A DNA stretch of 40,949 nt from a bacterium (lineage in GTDB: Archaea > Thermoplasmatota > Thermoplasmata > Lutacidiplasmatales > UBA184), in NCBI GenBank assembly GCA_027309555.1, contig DAIDCO010000013.1:1-40949 (forward strand), written 5' to 3'. A model generated the notes under the pieces. The model had not been told where the DNA came from. It saw only the letters and a program-made list of their open reading frames with translations, and made no database searches. This document shows positions 9,529 to 19,719 of this stretch, piece after piece. The translations under genes were made by a program, and so were the position numbers. The stretch's first letter is position 1. Every line of letters begins with the position of its first letter.

Positions 9529-10317
9529 CTGTCCCGGACAAACTGTCTATGGCCACTCGCGGCGCGCCCCGCAGGGATGGTCGACGACACCACGCACGGG
9601 GAACGCCCAACCGGCATTCGCCAGGTACCCCGGTAGATCGCCCCGCCCCTCGCACTGAGCGTGTTCGGCATCACCGGGATGAGCACCTACTTCGGAGTGG
9701 CAGAGGTCGGGGACGTAGTACAAGCGGGAGAAACGCTCGTGGTCTCGAGCGCGGCCGTCGCGGTCGGCTCGATCGCCGGGCAGATTGCGAAGATCCGTGG
9801 CGCGCGCGTGATCGGGATCGCCGGGGGGGCCCGCGAAGTGCACATGGATCCGGACCGACGCGGGGCTCGACGCGACCATCGATCACCGTTCTGAGCCGGT
9901 CGGTCCCCGGCTCGCTGAGCTCTGCCCGGAGAGGGTCGATGTCAGTTTCGACGACGTCGGGGAAGGGTTCCGGAGGAATCGCCGTCCCACAGCAACCTGC
10001 ACGCCCGGGTCGTTCTTTGCGGGGGGATCTCGGGCTACGCTTCGCGCGAGTTCCGTCGGCTCTTGAACTACGTCTGGCGCACGGTGCGACGGGGCCGAAT
10101 GGAGGGCGTCATCATCCTCGATTATACCGCCCGGATCTCGGAGGCTGTGCCGATGCTGGCCGGATGGCTCGCAGAGGGCCGACCGAAACAGACAGATGCC
10201 ATCGCGCACGGGCTCGAGAACGCCCCGACGACCCTCGCGCGGCTCTTCCAGGGCAAGAACTTCGGTGAGCAGCTCTTGCAGATCGCCAACCCCGACCATC
10301 CGGTCCGTACCGGGTAG
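9529..10317 (+). pseudogene. Decayed NADP-dependent oxidoreductase (CurA/PTGR-like MDR family)
   Basis: Family segments in order across different frames: 'NCLWPLAARPAGMVDD', 'FGITGMSTYFGVAEVGDVVQAGETLVVSSAAVAVGSIAGQIAKIRGARVIGIAGGA', then 'TDAGLDATIDHRSEPVGPRLAELCPERVDVSFDDVG', then 'HSNLHARVVLCGGISGYASREFRRLLNYVWRTVRRGRMEGVIILDYTARISEAVPMLAGWLAEG...LFQGKNFGEQLLQIANP'. Confidence 0.85.
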
Positions 10318-10461
10318 CTACATTCCATCGCGCCGAGACGCCCGCTGCGGCGGGAGGGCCCGCCCGGACTCGACTTCGCTTTTTGGGCTGCCCGGTCTAC
10401 CCGCGGGCCGTTCGTACCGGTCAGATATACGTCCGCGGGATGACCCGTCACGGCACCGGTC

Positions 10462-11889
10462 ATGAGTCGCGCGGGGCTGGGGGCGCTGGTCGTAGTCGCG
10501 TGGTTGATCGTCCCGGGCGTCGCCGCGGGAGCGGGCCTGAGCGCTTCGACGTTCTCCTCGGCGGTACAAGCTCCCCGGGGCGATTCGCCGGTGGCGCTCC
10601 CGGGCCTGGGTTCTTTTGCGTTCGTGGCCAACTTCGAGGACCGGGGTCTCGACGGGTGGACTGTCGCGAGCGGTACCGCCTCGGTGGTCTCAAGCCCGAA
10701 TTACAATGGGGAGCCGACCCTGAGGTCCGTGGCAACCCGGTCAGCCCCCCAGGTCGACCTGGCCGGGGCGGCAAGCGGCGTCGTCGCAGGCGACCCCTTT
10801 GTCTCGTTCCAGGCGGAGGTGCATCCCGGCACGGGAGTCGGGTTCGTGGGGCTCGCGAGCGCGTCGGGTGCGCCGCTCGCCGTGATCGGCGCCGGCGACG
10901 GTTCGGTCTGGGCCGGTACGGGTCCAAGCGTCGCGGTGGCCGTGGAGCCGATTCCCTTGGGAACCGCGCAGCCGTGGGGTTGGGTCTACCTTGCCGCGAA
11001 CGTGTACGAAGTCCCCGCGCAGGCTCCCACACCCCCCGCGTGGGTGATGGACGTTTTCGCGGACCGAACCGACCAGCTCGCCGCGTCGCAGGTGCCGGTC
11101 CCCGCGGCCGGGAGCTATGCGGCGTTCTTCCTCAACACGACCCGGGGCACGGTCGACTACACGAACACGGTCCTCACGGACTACCAGATCCCGACCCAGA
11201 TCCCCGGGTACAACAACATGGACGGGTACGGCCAAGGCTCGGGCCTCTTGGTCCAGCTGCTCCCGGCGTTCACGACCCTCACGGCGACAATGCGCCTCAC
11301 CGACTGGAACACGCCCGAGGCCGGCATACTGAGCTTCCAGATCAACGCCATGAACTACTACGGCACCACGCGCTCCACGTGCAAGGGGTTCTTCCAACTC
11401 GGCGTCGACCTCAACCCGGAGGGACGGATCGCACCATGGTACGTACCGGGGTCGAACTGCGTCGCGCACTACTTCGGGAAGTCGAATACCCCGGCCATCT
11501 CCGACGGGTTCTTCTCGCCGCCCGGCACCGTTCTTCACCTCGAGATCCAGGACCGGCCTGCGGAGAAGCAGGTCTTCTTCCAGATCATCGATACCTCCTC
11601 CGAGATTGCGGCGGCCGACCGCTACTGGAACGCGAGCGTGGCCTACGGCGGGAGCGCCTTCTACGGGACGTACACCCAGGTCGAGTGGCAGCCGTGCTGC
11701 TCGAACTCTCCGATCGCCGCCTACTTCCTCAACGGCACCCTTCGCGATATGGAGATCTCGGGGGGTGAGGTCGGGGTCCCATTGCCCCTCGCCGCCGACT
11801 ACATGCTCCCCTTCGCGCTCGACCTGCCCCCTTCCTGGAACCTCAACTTCTACGACTCAACGATCGCCGGCTACCACCAGGTGGGCTGA
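10462..11889 (+). CDS. Large exported protein of unknown function
   Basis: 475 aa, signal peptide-like N-terminus 'GALVVVAWLIVPGVAAGAG', beta-rich body, 'VANFEDRGLDGWTVASGTASV' jelly-roll-like opening. Confidence 0.78.
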   Translation: MSRAGLGALVVVAWLIVPGVAAGAGLSASTFSSAVQAPRGDSPVALPGLGSFAFVANFEDRGLDGWTVASGTASVVSSPNYNGEPTLRSVATRSAPQVDLAGAASGVVAGDPFVSFQAEVHPGTGVGFVGLASASGAPLAVIGAGDGSVWAGTGPSVAVAVEPIPLGTAQPWGWVYLAANVYEVPAQAPTPPAWVMDVFADRTDQLAASQVPVPAAGSYAAFFLNTTRGTVDYTNTVLTDYQIPTQIPGYNNMDGYGQGSGLLVQLLPAFTTLTATMRLTDWNTPEAGILSFQINAMNYYGTTRSTCKGFFQLGVDLNPEGRIAPWYVPGSNCVAHYFGKSNTPAISDGFFSPPGTVLHLEIQDRPAEKQVFFQIIDTSSEIAAADRYWNASVAYGGSAFYGTYTQVEWQPCCSNSPIAAYFLNGTLRDMEISGGEVGVPLPLAADYMLPFALDLPPSWNLNFYDSTIAGYHQVG

Positions 11890-12004
11890 AGGAACCGCGG
11901 GGTACCCTCCGGTCCACTGGCTCGCTCCGGGCTGCGCGAGCTGAGCCCGAAACATAGGGGTTTAACCCGTCGCGACGTACGAGGTTCTCGGAGAGTCGGC
12001 CACG

Positions 12005-12901
12005 GTGGGTCCCCCGGAGTTCCTCCGCATCCATTCGGGACCCCTCTTTCTCGTGGTCGGAGTGGTAATCGGACTCGTTGTGGGCGGGCTCGCGGGAGCG
12101 GTCCTCTTTTCCTCGTCCGCCTCCCCCGGCAATTCGCCGGGAGGGAGCACGGCCGTCGCGGTTTCTGTGTACAGCCACGCGGGAGCGGTCAGCCCCAATT
12201 CGACGGTGGTCGCCCCCGCCGCGCCCGTGCTTGCCGGCAGCTCGGTCTTCGTCTTCGCGGGGTATGTGACCAATGCGATCGGCGGCGGCGTCGTTACGTC
12301 GGTCCGGGACACGTTTGGTGACGTCTACTCGCTCCTCCTCACGACGTCGTTCGCGGTGAACCACTCCGAGGCCCTCTTCTTCTCGGGGCCGGTCGGTCGA
12401 ACCGGCGATCTCAGTGTCTCCGTGTCGTTCGGTTTCGGGGACACGCCGATGGGCGGGTCGGTCGCGGTGGTGGACGTCGCCGGCTCGGGCCTCGCGTTCA
12501 TCGATGGCATCTATACCGAGAGCGGAGTCGGTCCGGTCGCGGCCGTGAACATGGCGACCAACCATACGGGAGATCTTTTTCTCCTCGGCGTCTCGGGACA
12601 GATGATCGACGCTCCCTTCGGTGCCGGGCCGGGGGAGACCCGGCTGGACACGGCCGGGGCCATCGTGGGGCCGTTCACCGATGGCATCGGGTACGGGACG
12701 TTCGCGAGAGCGACGAACTCGACGAACGTGCTCCTCTCGGCCAGCCTGAGCTCCCCCGCCGTGTGGAACGCGATCGGCCTCGGGATCCACGCCATCGCGC
12801 CCCAGCTGCTCTTGTTTGCCGCAGCGGGATTCACTGGAGCGAACGGGGGGGTGTCCGGCGAAGCCGCGCCCGCCGCGATCGCCCGGTCCCTGCCGGAGTG
12901 A
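12005..12901 (+). CDS. Exported/membrane-anchored protein of unknown function
   Basis: 298 aa, N-terminal TM 'GPLFLVVGVVIGLVVGGLAGAVLF' followed by a beta-rich Ser/Gly/Val extracellular body; TTTAAC-type element about 50 bp upstream. Confidence 0.75.
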   Translation: MGPPEFLRIHSGPLFLVVGVVIGLVVGGLAGAVLFSSSASPGNSPGGSTAVAVSVYSHAGAVSPNSTVVAPAAPVLAGSSVFVFAGYVTNAIGGGVVTSVRDTFGDVYSLLLTTSFAVNHSEALFFSGPVGRTGDLSVSVSFGFGDTPMGGSVAVVDVAGSGLAFIDGIYTESGVGPVAAVNMATNHTGDLFLLGVSGQMIDAPFGAGPGETRLDTAGAIVGPFTDGIGYGTFARATNSTNVLLSASLSSPAVWNAIGLGIHAIAPQLLLFAAAGFTGANGGVSGEAAPAAIARSLPE

Positions 12902-12997
12902 CCCCGCCCTCGCTTCCCGGGCCCTTGCGGCGGGTCCGAGCGCGGGTTAATCCGCGCGCCCGATCCTCTCCCGACCCCGGTCGGGGAGAGCGCATCG

Positions 12998-13654
12998 ATG
13001 CCCGTCAACCTGCGTCTGAGCCTGACGATCTTCAAGGTCGGTTTCCTGGTCGAAGGCGCCGGGAGCTTTGTCGCCCTTACGACAAACGCCTCCGAGCTCC
13101 CCTTCCACGGCTACCTCCTGCTGGTCGGCCCTCTCTTCTCGGTGTTCGGGATTCTGTTCCTCTGGGTCGGCCGCCACGAGTGGAACGAGCTCCATCACCG
13201 TCGCGTGGGCCACGCGCGCATTGCCTTCGGGCTCAGCCTCGCTGCGATCGCCCTCGCGGGGGCTCCGATCGCCTATCTCGCCGGGGTCGGCGCCACCTCG
13301 CCACCCGGCTGGCTCGGATTCGAGTTCGGGATCTCGATCGCGCTCGTGTTCGCCCTGACGTTCGTGACGTACGCCCTCGTCGCGGCCCACCTCGTGGGAC
13401 GGGTCGGAGAGATCGCGATCGGGATCGGGCTCGCCTGGGCGCTCCTCCTCTCCGGGTTGATCGGGCTCGCGCTATCTCCCCAGCTCGGGTCGATCGTTCG
13501 GTCGGTGGTAGCGAGGTCGACGGCGATCGAGGTGGTGGCCCGACCGATCGTGCTCCTGGATGCCCTGCTCGGATTCAGCTACCTCGCGTTCTTCGTTGCC
13601 TTCGCCGACGCGCACTATCGAGTCGCCCGCGGCGCCCCCTCGACCCCTCCTTAA
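12998..13654 (+). CDS. Multi-pass membrane protein
   Basis: 218 aa with roughly 6-7 hydrophobic segments, e.g. 'GYLLLVGPLFSVFGILFLWVG' and 'IGIGLAWALLLSGLIGLAL'. Confidence 0.78.
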   Translation: MPVNLRLSLTIFKVGFLVEGAGSFVALTTNASELPFHGYLLLVGPLFSVFGILFLWVGRHEWNELHHRRVGHARIAFGLSLAAIALAGAPIAYLAGVGATSPPGWLGFEFGISIALVFALTFVTYALVAAHLVGRVGEIAIGIGLAWALLLSGLIGLALSPQLGSIVRSVVARSTAIEVVARPIVLLDALLGFSYLAFFVAFADAHYRVARGAPSTPP

Positions 13655-13956
13655 CGGTCGCGCCTTTAGGAGGAAGGCCCGCTGGCGAAGGGGGACGTCG
13701 CCGCGGGGAGGATCCTCGAGGTCGCCAAGGGCGTACTCGGACGGCCGGCCGTGGATTCCCGGACGCACTCCCCGGGCGCTCGCCCGTTACGGCGGGGAGG
13801 GTCTCGCCAGTGGCCGAGGGCGGTTCCGGAACACCACCGGCGAGTCGAAGATCTCGCGACTCGCCCGCCTCCGCCGTGACTTGCACCAAGCAATGCGGGT
13901 CGCGCACCAAAAGTGGCAACCCCCTTGCCGACCACCGGTGGGTCGAGGCAAGACCG

Positions 13957-14271
13957 ATGCCGGCACCGTTGGTAGGAGTGATCCTCGCGGCGCTGCTCGT
14001 TTCGGGAGTAGCCGGAGCTGCCCTGGCGGTCAGTCATCCCGCCGCGGCGACTCCGTGCTCCAGCAGCACCGTGAAGGACTCGAGCGTAGGCGCGCATAGT
14101 CTCGACAGCCAGCAGAACGTGACCGAAAACGACACGGGGGACCTGAACGATTCAGGGGACCTCAACGACACGGGCGACAGCGGGAGCGGCTCCGGGTGCA
14201 GTTCACCGGACTCCTCCTCCGCCAGCAGCCCGGACGGCAGCGGGGTCTCTCCCTCGGTTCGGTTCGCGTAA
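13957..14271 (+). CDS. Small exported Ser/Asp/Gly-rich protein with NDTGDLNDSGD repeats
   Basis: 104 aa from ATG 13957: TM/signal 'LVGVILAALLVSGVAGAALAV', then 'TENDTGDLNDSGDLNDTGDSGSGSGCSSPDSSSASSPDGSG'. Confidence 0.55.
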   Translation: MPAPLVGVILAALLVSGVAGAALAVSHPAAATPCSSSTVKDSSVGAHSLDSQQNVTENDTGDLNDSGDLNDTGDSGSGSGCSSPDSSSASSPDGSGVSPSVRFA

Positions 14272-14403
14272 CCCGTTCCTTCCCGATGGGTCGGTTCCCG
14301 TGGATCGGGAGCCGGCCCATTCCCCGACCGTCCCCAGACTGCTAACCGGGAGTCCCCCGGGAGTGCGCGACCTTTTCTCTCCCGGCTCTAGGACCCGACA
14401 CCG

Positions 14404-15078
14404 ATGGACTCCGTCCGCCCCAAGGCCCTGGTCTCCTGGAGCAGCGGGAAGGACTCGGCGTACGCGCTCTCCGAGGTCCGGCGCGCCGGGGAGCTCGAGG
14501 TCGTGGGTCTCCTGACCACCGTGACCCGCGACTTTCGGCGCGTGTCGCTGCATGGAGTACGGGAGGTCCTGCTCGAAGCGCAGGCGCGCGCCACCGGACT
14601 CCCGCTCCGGAAGATCGAGATCCCTTTCCCGTGCCCGAACTCGGTGTACGAAGAGGCGATGGCGAGCGCGGTCGCGACGATGCGGTCGGAAGGGGTCACG
14701 CACCTCGTGTTCGGAGACCTTTTCCTCGAGGAGATACGGGCGTATCGCGAGACGCGGCTCGCGCCGACCGGTATCCAGCCCGTGTTTCCCCTGTGGGGGC
14801 GCCCCACCTCCGGGCTCGCCCGCTCCATGGTGGAGAGCGGACTCGAGGCCCGCGTCGTCTGCTTGGACCCCGCACGGCTTCCGACCTCCTTTGCCGGCCG
14901 GAGCTTCGACTCCGACTTCCTGCGCGACCTTCCCTCGTCGATCGATCCGTGCGGCGAACGGGGCGAGTTCCACACGTTCGCGCTGGCGGGTCCGATGTTC
15001 GCCCACCGGATTCCGGTCGCGTTAGGGGCCACCGTGGAGCGGGACGGTTTCGTCTTCACGGACCTAGTGCCGGCATAG
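14404..15078 (+). CDS. Dph6-like ATP pyrophosphatase (diphthine-ammonia ligase family)
   Basis: 224 aa: PP-loop 'SWSSGKDSAYAL', 'THLVFGDLFLEEIRAYRE', C-terminal 'CGERGEFHTF'. Confidence 0.88.
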   Translation: MDSVRPKALVSWSSGKDSAYALSEVRRAGELEVVGLLTTVTRDFRRVSLHGVREVLLEAQARATGLPLRKIEIPFPCPNSVYEEAMASAVATMRSEGVTHLVFGDLFLEEIRAYRETRLAPTGIQPVFPLWGRPTSGLARSMVESGLEARVVCLDPARLPTSFAGRSFDSDFLRDLPSSIDPCGERGEFHTFALAGPMFAHRIPVALGATVERDGFVFTDLVPA

Positions 15079-15111
15079 CGGCCGACCTCGCCCGGTCGGG
15101 ATCTCTACGGC

Positions 15112-15567
15112 TCATCCGGTATCGCGAGGACCCACGGCGGCCGTGACCCGGATCCCCTCACGGACCGCCCCCGAGACGGTGCAGAACTCCTCGAAGATCG
15201 CGACGCAGTGCTCGAAGCGGTCCCGGTCCTCGGGACGAAGGGGAGCGGTCTCGATCTTCACGCCCAGAGCGAGGACCCGCAACCGTCCCCGAGCATTCCG
15301 CCCGACCTCCACGCTCACCCGCGTCCGGATCGGCTCGGCGGGTACATGGGCTCGCTCGAGCGTGTTGACGAGCGTCGAGCTCATGCAGTGGCCGACCGCC
15401 AAGGCGAGGGCCCTCGTGGGATTCGGTCCACGGTCCTGGCCCATCGGTGCCGGTTCGTCGACCCGCACTGCGGGGAACGGCGTGCCGGGGAAGGTGCCCG
15501 TGTACTCGTATCGCTCCACTTGCTCGAGCTCGACCTGGACCTCCGGCGCGGACGGCGGCGACGCCAT
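15112..15567 (-). CDS. OsmC family protein
   Basis: 151 aa: 'GPNPTRALALAVGHCMSSTLVNTLERA' and 'CTVSGAVREGI' conserved-Cys contexts of OsmC/Ohr. Confidence 0.85.
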   Translation of the reverse strand: MASPPSAPEVQVELEQVERYEYTGTFPGTPFPAVRVDEPAPMGQDRGPNPTRALALAVGHCMSSTLVNTLERAHVPAEPIRTRVSVEVGRNARGRLRVLALGVKIETAPLRPEDRDRFEHCVAIFEEFCTVSGAVREGIRVTAAVGPRDTG

Positions 15568-15887
15568 GGTCGGTCAGGCTCGAGGACCCCATAACTCCGC
15601 CGAAGAGTGCCTCCGGCGGATCCCTCCGATCCGCACGGTCGGCGGCACGGGGTCCGACGGTCGCGGATGCGGGTTCGTCCGACCCGCCAACGACCGGACC
15701 GCGGCCATGGAAAGGGACCTCTCGGGAGGGGCCGGTCTGAGCGAGGTGGTATCCCCGCCGCGCTGCGACCGGTCGACGAACGAGCCGCCCTACGGGCCCG
15801 GCCGCTCCGGGACGACCACCTCGCCTGACTTCCGGATGGGCCGCCGGCGCACCGGGGCGGGAGTTGGCGCGCGCCGCGCGACGGTGG

Positions 15888-16310
15888 CTAGAGGAGTCCC
15901 CAGGTCGCGTTCACCCAGACCGGAACGCTGCCCGCCATCCCGGGGCCCGCGGGCTCCGCCCAGCACCGGAACGTACCGCCCCAGGTTCCGAACGAATAGG
16001 AGTCCCCCCCGGCCGCCTCGCGGTGACTGAACATCATCCCGGAGGGGCCGTCCATTCCGTACATCATTGCGGCGCCGAACGGATGGCTGAAGTGCACGGT
16101 CACCCACGCCGCCTGGGGCACCGTGACGGACGCCGAGGCGGTAGTTCCATCCGAGACCTGGAGAAGCTGGGACGAGGAGTGGACCGGGACGAAGATCGCC
16201 GCCAGCAGTCCGGAGGCCGCGAGCACCACCCCCACCACGATCATGACGAGCCAACGGTGTCGCCGAGACTTCGGAGCGTTGAGCGGTTGGGAGCCGAGCG
16301 TCATGCTCAC
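15888..16310 (-). CDS. Membrane-anchored exported protein of unknown function
   Basis: 140 aa, TM 'RHRWLVMIVVGVVLAASGLLAAIFVPV' followed by a beta-rich domain. Confidence 0.7.
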   Translation of the reverse strand: MSMTLGSQPLNAPKSRRHRWLVMIVVGVVLAASGLLAAIFVPVHSSSQLLQVSDGTTASASVTVPQAAWVTVHFSHPFGAAMMYGMDGPSGMMFSHREAAGGDSYSFGTWGGTFRCWAEPAGPGMAGSVPVWVNATWGLL

Positions 16311-16802
16311 GAGAGCGCGCCGGCAGACTTAGTCACGTTTGTGAATCCGGTTTCACTTCGCCCCGACCGCCGGGCTCCAGCCCTCAGGGCACTCCCTCTC
16401 GCCGCAATCCCCGGGTCCACCACACCGCGCCCATTGAACCGCAGAGAACGAGGAGGGATTCGATGATGATTTTCGCACCACGATGCGCTGGAAGAGCGTA
16501 GACCCCGGCGGCCGGAAGGCCCGGTAGAGGAGCGACGGGCCGATCGAGACGACCGGCGCGCCGATCGAACGGACCGCTCGCCCAGGAAACCGCCCGTCGC
16601 CATGTGCCGCTCGGGAGGCGTCATCGACTTCTGCGAAACGGAGGCCGGCATCACGGAGGTCTCCACGCCCACGCTCGCGAACCTTCCCAGAACGGAACCG
16701 TCGACCGGATTCCCCACCGTCCGGGTGGCCGGCTCCGCGCGCCGGCCGTTTGGGCACGAACCGGCTATCCTCTAATATCGGAGATCCGCTCGAGAAACCT
16801 CC

Positions 16803-17237
16803 GTGTCCGGCTTTTTGCTCTCGCCCGGTATCACCCCTGAGCTCACGGACGTCTTCGTCGTCGAACTGCCGATCGTGGTCGGGCTCGGTTACCTATTCGG
16901 CAAGCGTACCGGCTTCGAGATCGCCTTCGCTCTCAACGCCCTCGCCCTGGGCGTCGTGAAGGGGGTCACCGATTATCTCGACCTCCCGGACGTGATCGTC
17001 GCGGCGGCGGCGATCGTGGGGGGCGCGCTCTGGCTGGCCGTGGCGACGGGACAGCTCCCGCCCGGCCGCGCGCGCCGCACCGTGTTCCCCGTGCTCGCGC
17101 CGATCTTCGTCATCGTCGGACTCTCCAAGCTCACCGACTTCTACGATCCGTTCGACATCCTGCTCGCGGACGCGGTCATCGTGGCGGCCGCCGCGCTCTG
17201 GACGTACCGGGTCCGGGGCCGCGTGCTCTCGGTGTGA
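16803..17237 (+). CDS. Multi-pass membrane protein
   Basis: 144 aa with 4 or more hydrophobic segments. Confidence 0.7.
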   Translation: MSGFLLSPGITPELTDVFVVELPIVVGLGYLFGKRTGFEIAFALNALALGVVKGVTDYLDLPDVIVAAAAIVGGALWLAVATGQLPPGRARRTVFPVLAPIFVIVGLSKLTDFYDPFDILLADAVIVAAAALWTYRVRGRVLSV

Positions 17238-17335
17238 TCCGGCCGCTGGAAGGGCCGGAAGGGGGGTTCCCCTTCTCGGATCCGGCCCGAGGCGGCCGCT
17301 CCCCATCGATACGGCGGCAGGCGGGGTCTGCGGTA

Positions 17336-18181
17336 CTACGCCGCCGGTGGCCGGGGGACCGCCAGGGCGTTCAACTCGTCGAAGGTGATCGCGCCCTCGA
17401 CCAGGGAGTCGAACGCCCCGTGCTCGAGGATCTCAGCCCCGACCCGCCGAAGGAGCCCCATCGTCGCGTACGAGGCAGCGGGGCCGAAGCTCACACGCTT
17501 TACTCCGAGCCGCCCGAGCTCGGCAAGGGACGGGAGCCCCTTGCGGACCATCACGTTCACGGGGCAGGAGAGTGCTGCGACGAACGTCTCGATGGAGGCC
17601 GCATCGGTGAGCCCCATCGGGTAGACGCAGTCGGCGCCGGCGTCGCGGTACGCCGTGGCACGTCGGATCGCCTCGCGGAGCCTCTCCGCGTGCTCGCCGG
17701 GCGAGTGCCGTAGCGCGTCGGTGCGGGCGTTGATCACGAGCGGGACCCCACGGGACGCCCCGAGCTCCCGGATCGCCCGGAGCTTTCGGACCTGGGCGGC
17801 GACGGGGAAGAGTCCCTCCCGGGCGGGGTCGAGGTCCTCGAGATTGATCCCGATCGCGCCCGCATCGAGCACCCGTCCCACGGTTCGGGCTACTTCTCGC
17901 GGACCGCGCCCGAAGCCGGCGACCACGTCGGCGCTGAGCGGGACCGAGAGCCGGCCCGCGATCCTCCCGATCGCCGCGAGGAACTCCCGCTTCGGCATCG
18001 CTTGGCCGTCCGGGTACCCGAGGGATACCATGAGGCCCGCGCTCGAAGTGGCGATCGCGGGGAATCCTGCGTCCTCAAAGATCCGCGCGCTCGGCACGTC
18101 CCAGGCATTGGGGAGGACGAGCGGGGTCGTACCGTGGTGGAGGCGTCGGAACTCCTCGGCCTTCTCGGGCAGGGTTCGCAT
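17336..18181 (-). CDS. Isocitrate lyase / PEP mutase family protein
   Basis: 281 aa: 'PLVLPNAWDVPSARIFEDAGFPAIATSSAGLMVSLGYPDGQAMPKREFL', 'LSADVVAGFG', 'GINLED', 'VINARTDAL'. Confidence 0.93.
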   Translation of the reverse strand: MRTLPEKAEEFRRLHHGTTPLVLPNAWDVPSARIFEDAGFPAIATSSAGLMVSLGYPDGQAMPKREFLAAIGRIAGRLSVPLSADVVAGFGRGPREVARTVGRVLDAGAIGINLEDLDPAREGLFPVAAQVRKLRAIRELGASRGVPLVINARTDALRHSPGEHAERLREAIRRATAYRDAGADCVYPMGLTDAASIETFVAALSCPVNVMVRKGLPSLAELGRLGVKRVSFGPAASYATMGLLRRVGAEILEHGAFDSLVEGAITFDELNALAVPRPPAA

Positions 18182-18598
18182 GGTCGACCTCCGAATTCAA
18201 GGCTCCTAGTTGACCTCTTGCGGTGGAGAACGTGCAGGCCCCGGACGCCTCCTTCACCGACCCCTAGAAGGAGCGGGATCCCGCGAAATCGACGAACGGT
18301 GAGACGAGGCCAGAGCCGGTCGCCCTTCCGAGCCGAGCGTCACCATTGGCGGAAGACCCGGGTCCGGGGTCCATCGGGCGGTAGAGCAACTGAGGAGGAC
18401 CGCGGCGGGCGGTGGGCGGGGGCGCCCTGGCGTCGCTCGGAGGTCCCGCCGACGTTGCCTCGGCCCCGGGTAACGTCCGGGAGTCGCTCCGGCTCCGAAC
18501 GCGTTTCCCGTCCCCCGCAAGAACTATACCCTCGGTCTCGAGCAGGAGCGACGAGCGCGGAGCCGGGCCCGCGCCACCGGGCCGCAGGGGCGAAGTAC

Positions 18599-19567
18599 GT
18601 GGGATACGAGGACCTCAAGATCCGAGATATCAGCCGCCTGACGGGGGAGTGGACTCCCCCGATCGGGGCGATGGGGGGGCCTCCAGCCCACGAGCTCTAC
18701 CGAGACCTCGTTCTCTTCGCCGACCTACGGTTGTTCCAGGACGCGCGAAGCCGGCCCTGGGTCGTCCTGCGGGACGGGGCCCAGCGCCGGGCGTTCCCGG
18801 TGCCCAGCGCCGAGCTCCGACGCGCTCTCGACCGGTTCCGAATGCGACGGAACCTTCGCCCCGTTCCGGAAGACGACATCGACGAGTTCGGGCGGATCGT
18901 CGAGGCCCACATCTCCGACCCGGACGTGAAGATCCCCACCCTGCAGGGACCGGTCCTCGAGCGGACGTCGATCCCCGACCCACGAGGGCCGATCCGCGAG
19001 CGTACCTCGATCCTCGAGCCGGAGGGGGTGCCGCTACCCCTCGAGGCGGAGGATCCGGTTCCAGCCCAGATGCGTCTCGCCGACGAGGTGGATGCGATGA
19101 TCCGTGCCCTCGAAGAGGGACAGATGGCCGGACCGTCGTCGGTCGGGATTCCCGATCCCGAGCGCGCTCCTCCCCGGCCAAAGCGTACGCATCCCCCATC
19201 CTGGGTCCCCCCCGCGGAGCCGCTCGACCTCTCCGTGTCGGGGGGGCGGGCCCTCCCCGTAGCGGGCGAAGCGCTGCCCCGGTACGTACGAGTGTTCCAG
19301 GAGCTCATCCGGGACGGCGGCTGGATGGGGACGACCCGAGAACTCGCGGAGCGGACCGGCGACGATCCGTTCACCCTTTTCGACTCGCTGATCCGCTACC
19401 GTGCGGAGCTGGCCGGCCAGGGCATCCTCGTCGCGAACGTTGAGGTGGGCGACGGATTCCGCTGGCTCGCGGTCGATCGTTCCCGGATCCACGATGGGAC
19501 CGCGGCTTCGCTGCTGGTGAGCTCCGTAGGAGCCTCGGGCGATCTCGGGGAACGCACGGCTCCCTGA
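18599..19567 (+). CDS. Protein with a C-terminal winged-helix-like region and short linker repeats
   Basis: GTG at 18599 gives 322 aa 'VGYEDLKIRDISRLTGEW...'. Linker duplication 'GPVLERTSIPDPR/GPIRERTSILEPEG'; C-terminal 'FQELIRDGGWMGTTRELAERTGDDPFTLFDSLIRYRAELAGQGIL' looks winged-helix-like. Confidence 0.68.
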   Translation: MGYEDLKIRDISRLTGEWTPPIGAMGGPPAHELYRDLVLFADLRLFQDARSRPWVVLRDGAQRRAFPVPSAELRRALDRFRMRRNLRPVPEDDIDEFGRIVEAHISDPDVKIPTLQGPVLERTSIPDPRGPIRERTSILEPEGVPLPLEAEDPVPAQMRLADEVDAMIRALEEGQMAGPSSVGIPDPERAPPRPKRTHPPSWVPPAEPLDLSVSGGRALPVAGEALPRYVRVFQELIRDGGWMGTTRELAERTGDDPFTLFDSLIRYRAELAGQGILVANVEVGDGFRWLAVDRSRIHDGTAASLLVSSVGASGDLGERTAP

Positions 19568-19719
19568 TCGATCGCGGCATTCCCCGAACTCGACCGGCCG
19601 TCGGCGGTGCCCGATGGGCGAGTGGAGGCCGTACGGGGCGCTTCCAGGGCCGCGCGCTCGAGAACGGCTGCGGCCGCGGGGGACCCCCTCGGGGTCACGC
19701 GTCCGGAAGCCAAACCGGG

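Noticed and set aside
12763-13956. N-terminal part of the 502-aa ORF
   Set aside because: Out-of-frame shadow of two other genes; only the segment from ATG 13957 looks like a protein.
18002-18598. N-terminal part of the 521-aa ORF
   Set aside because: Overlaps the PEP mutase-family gene antisense and is Arg/Pro-rich; coding sense begins at about 18599.
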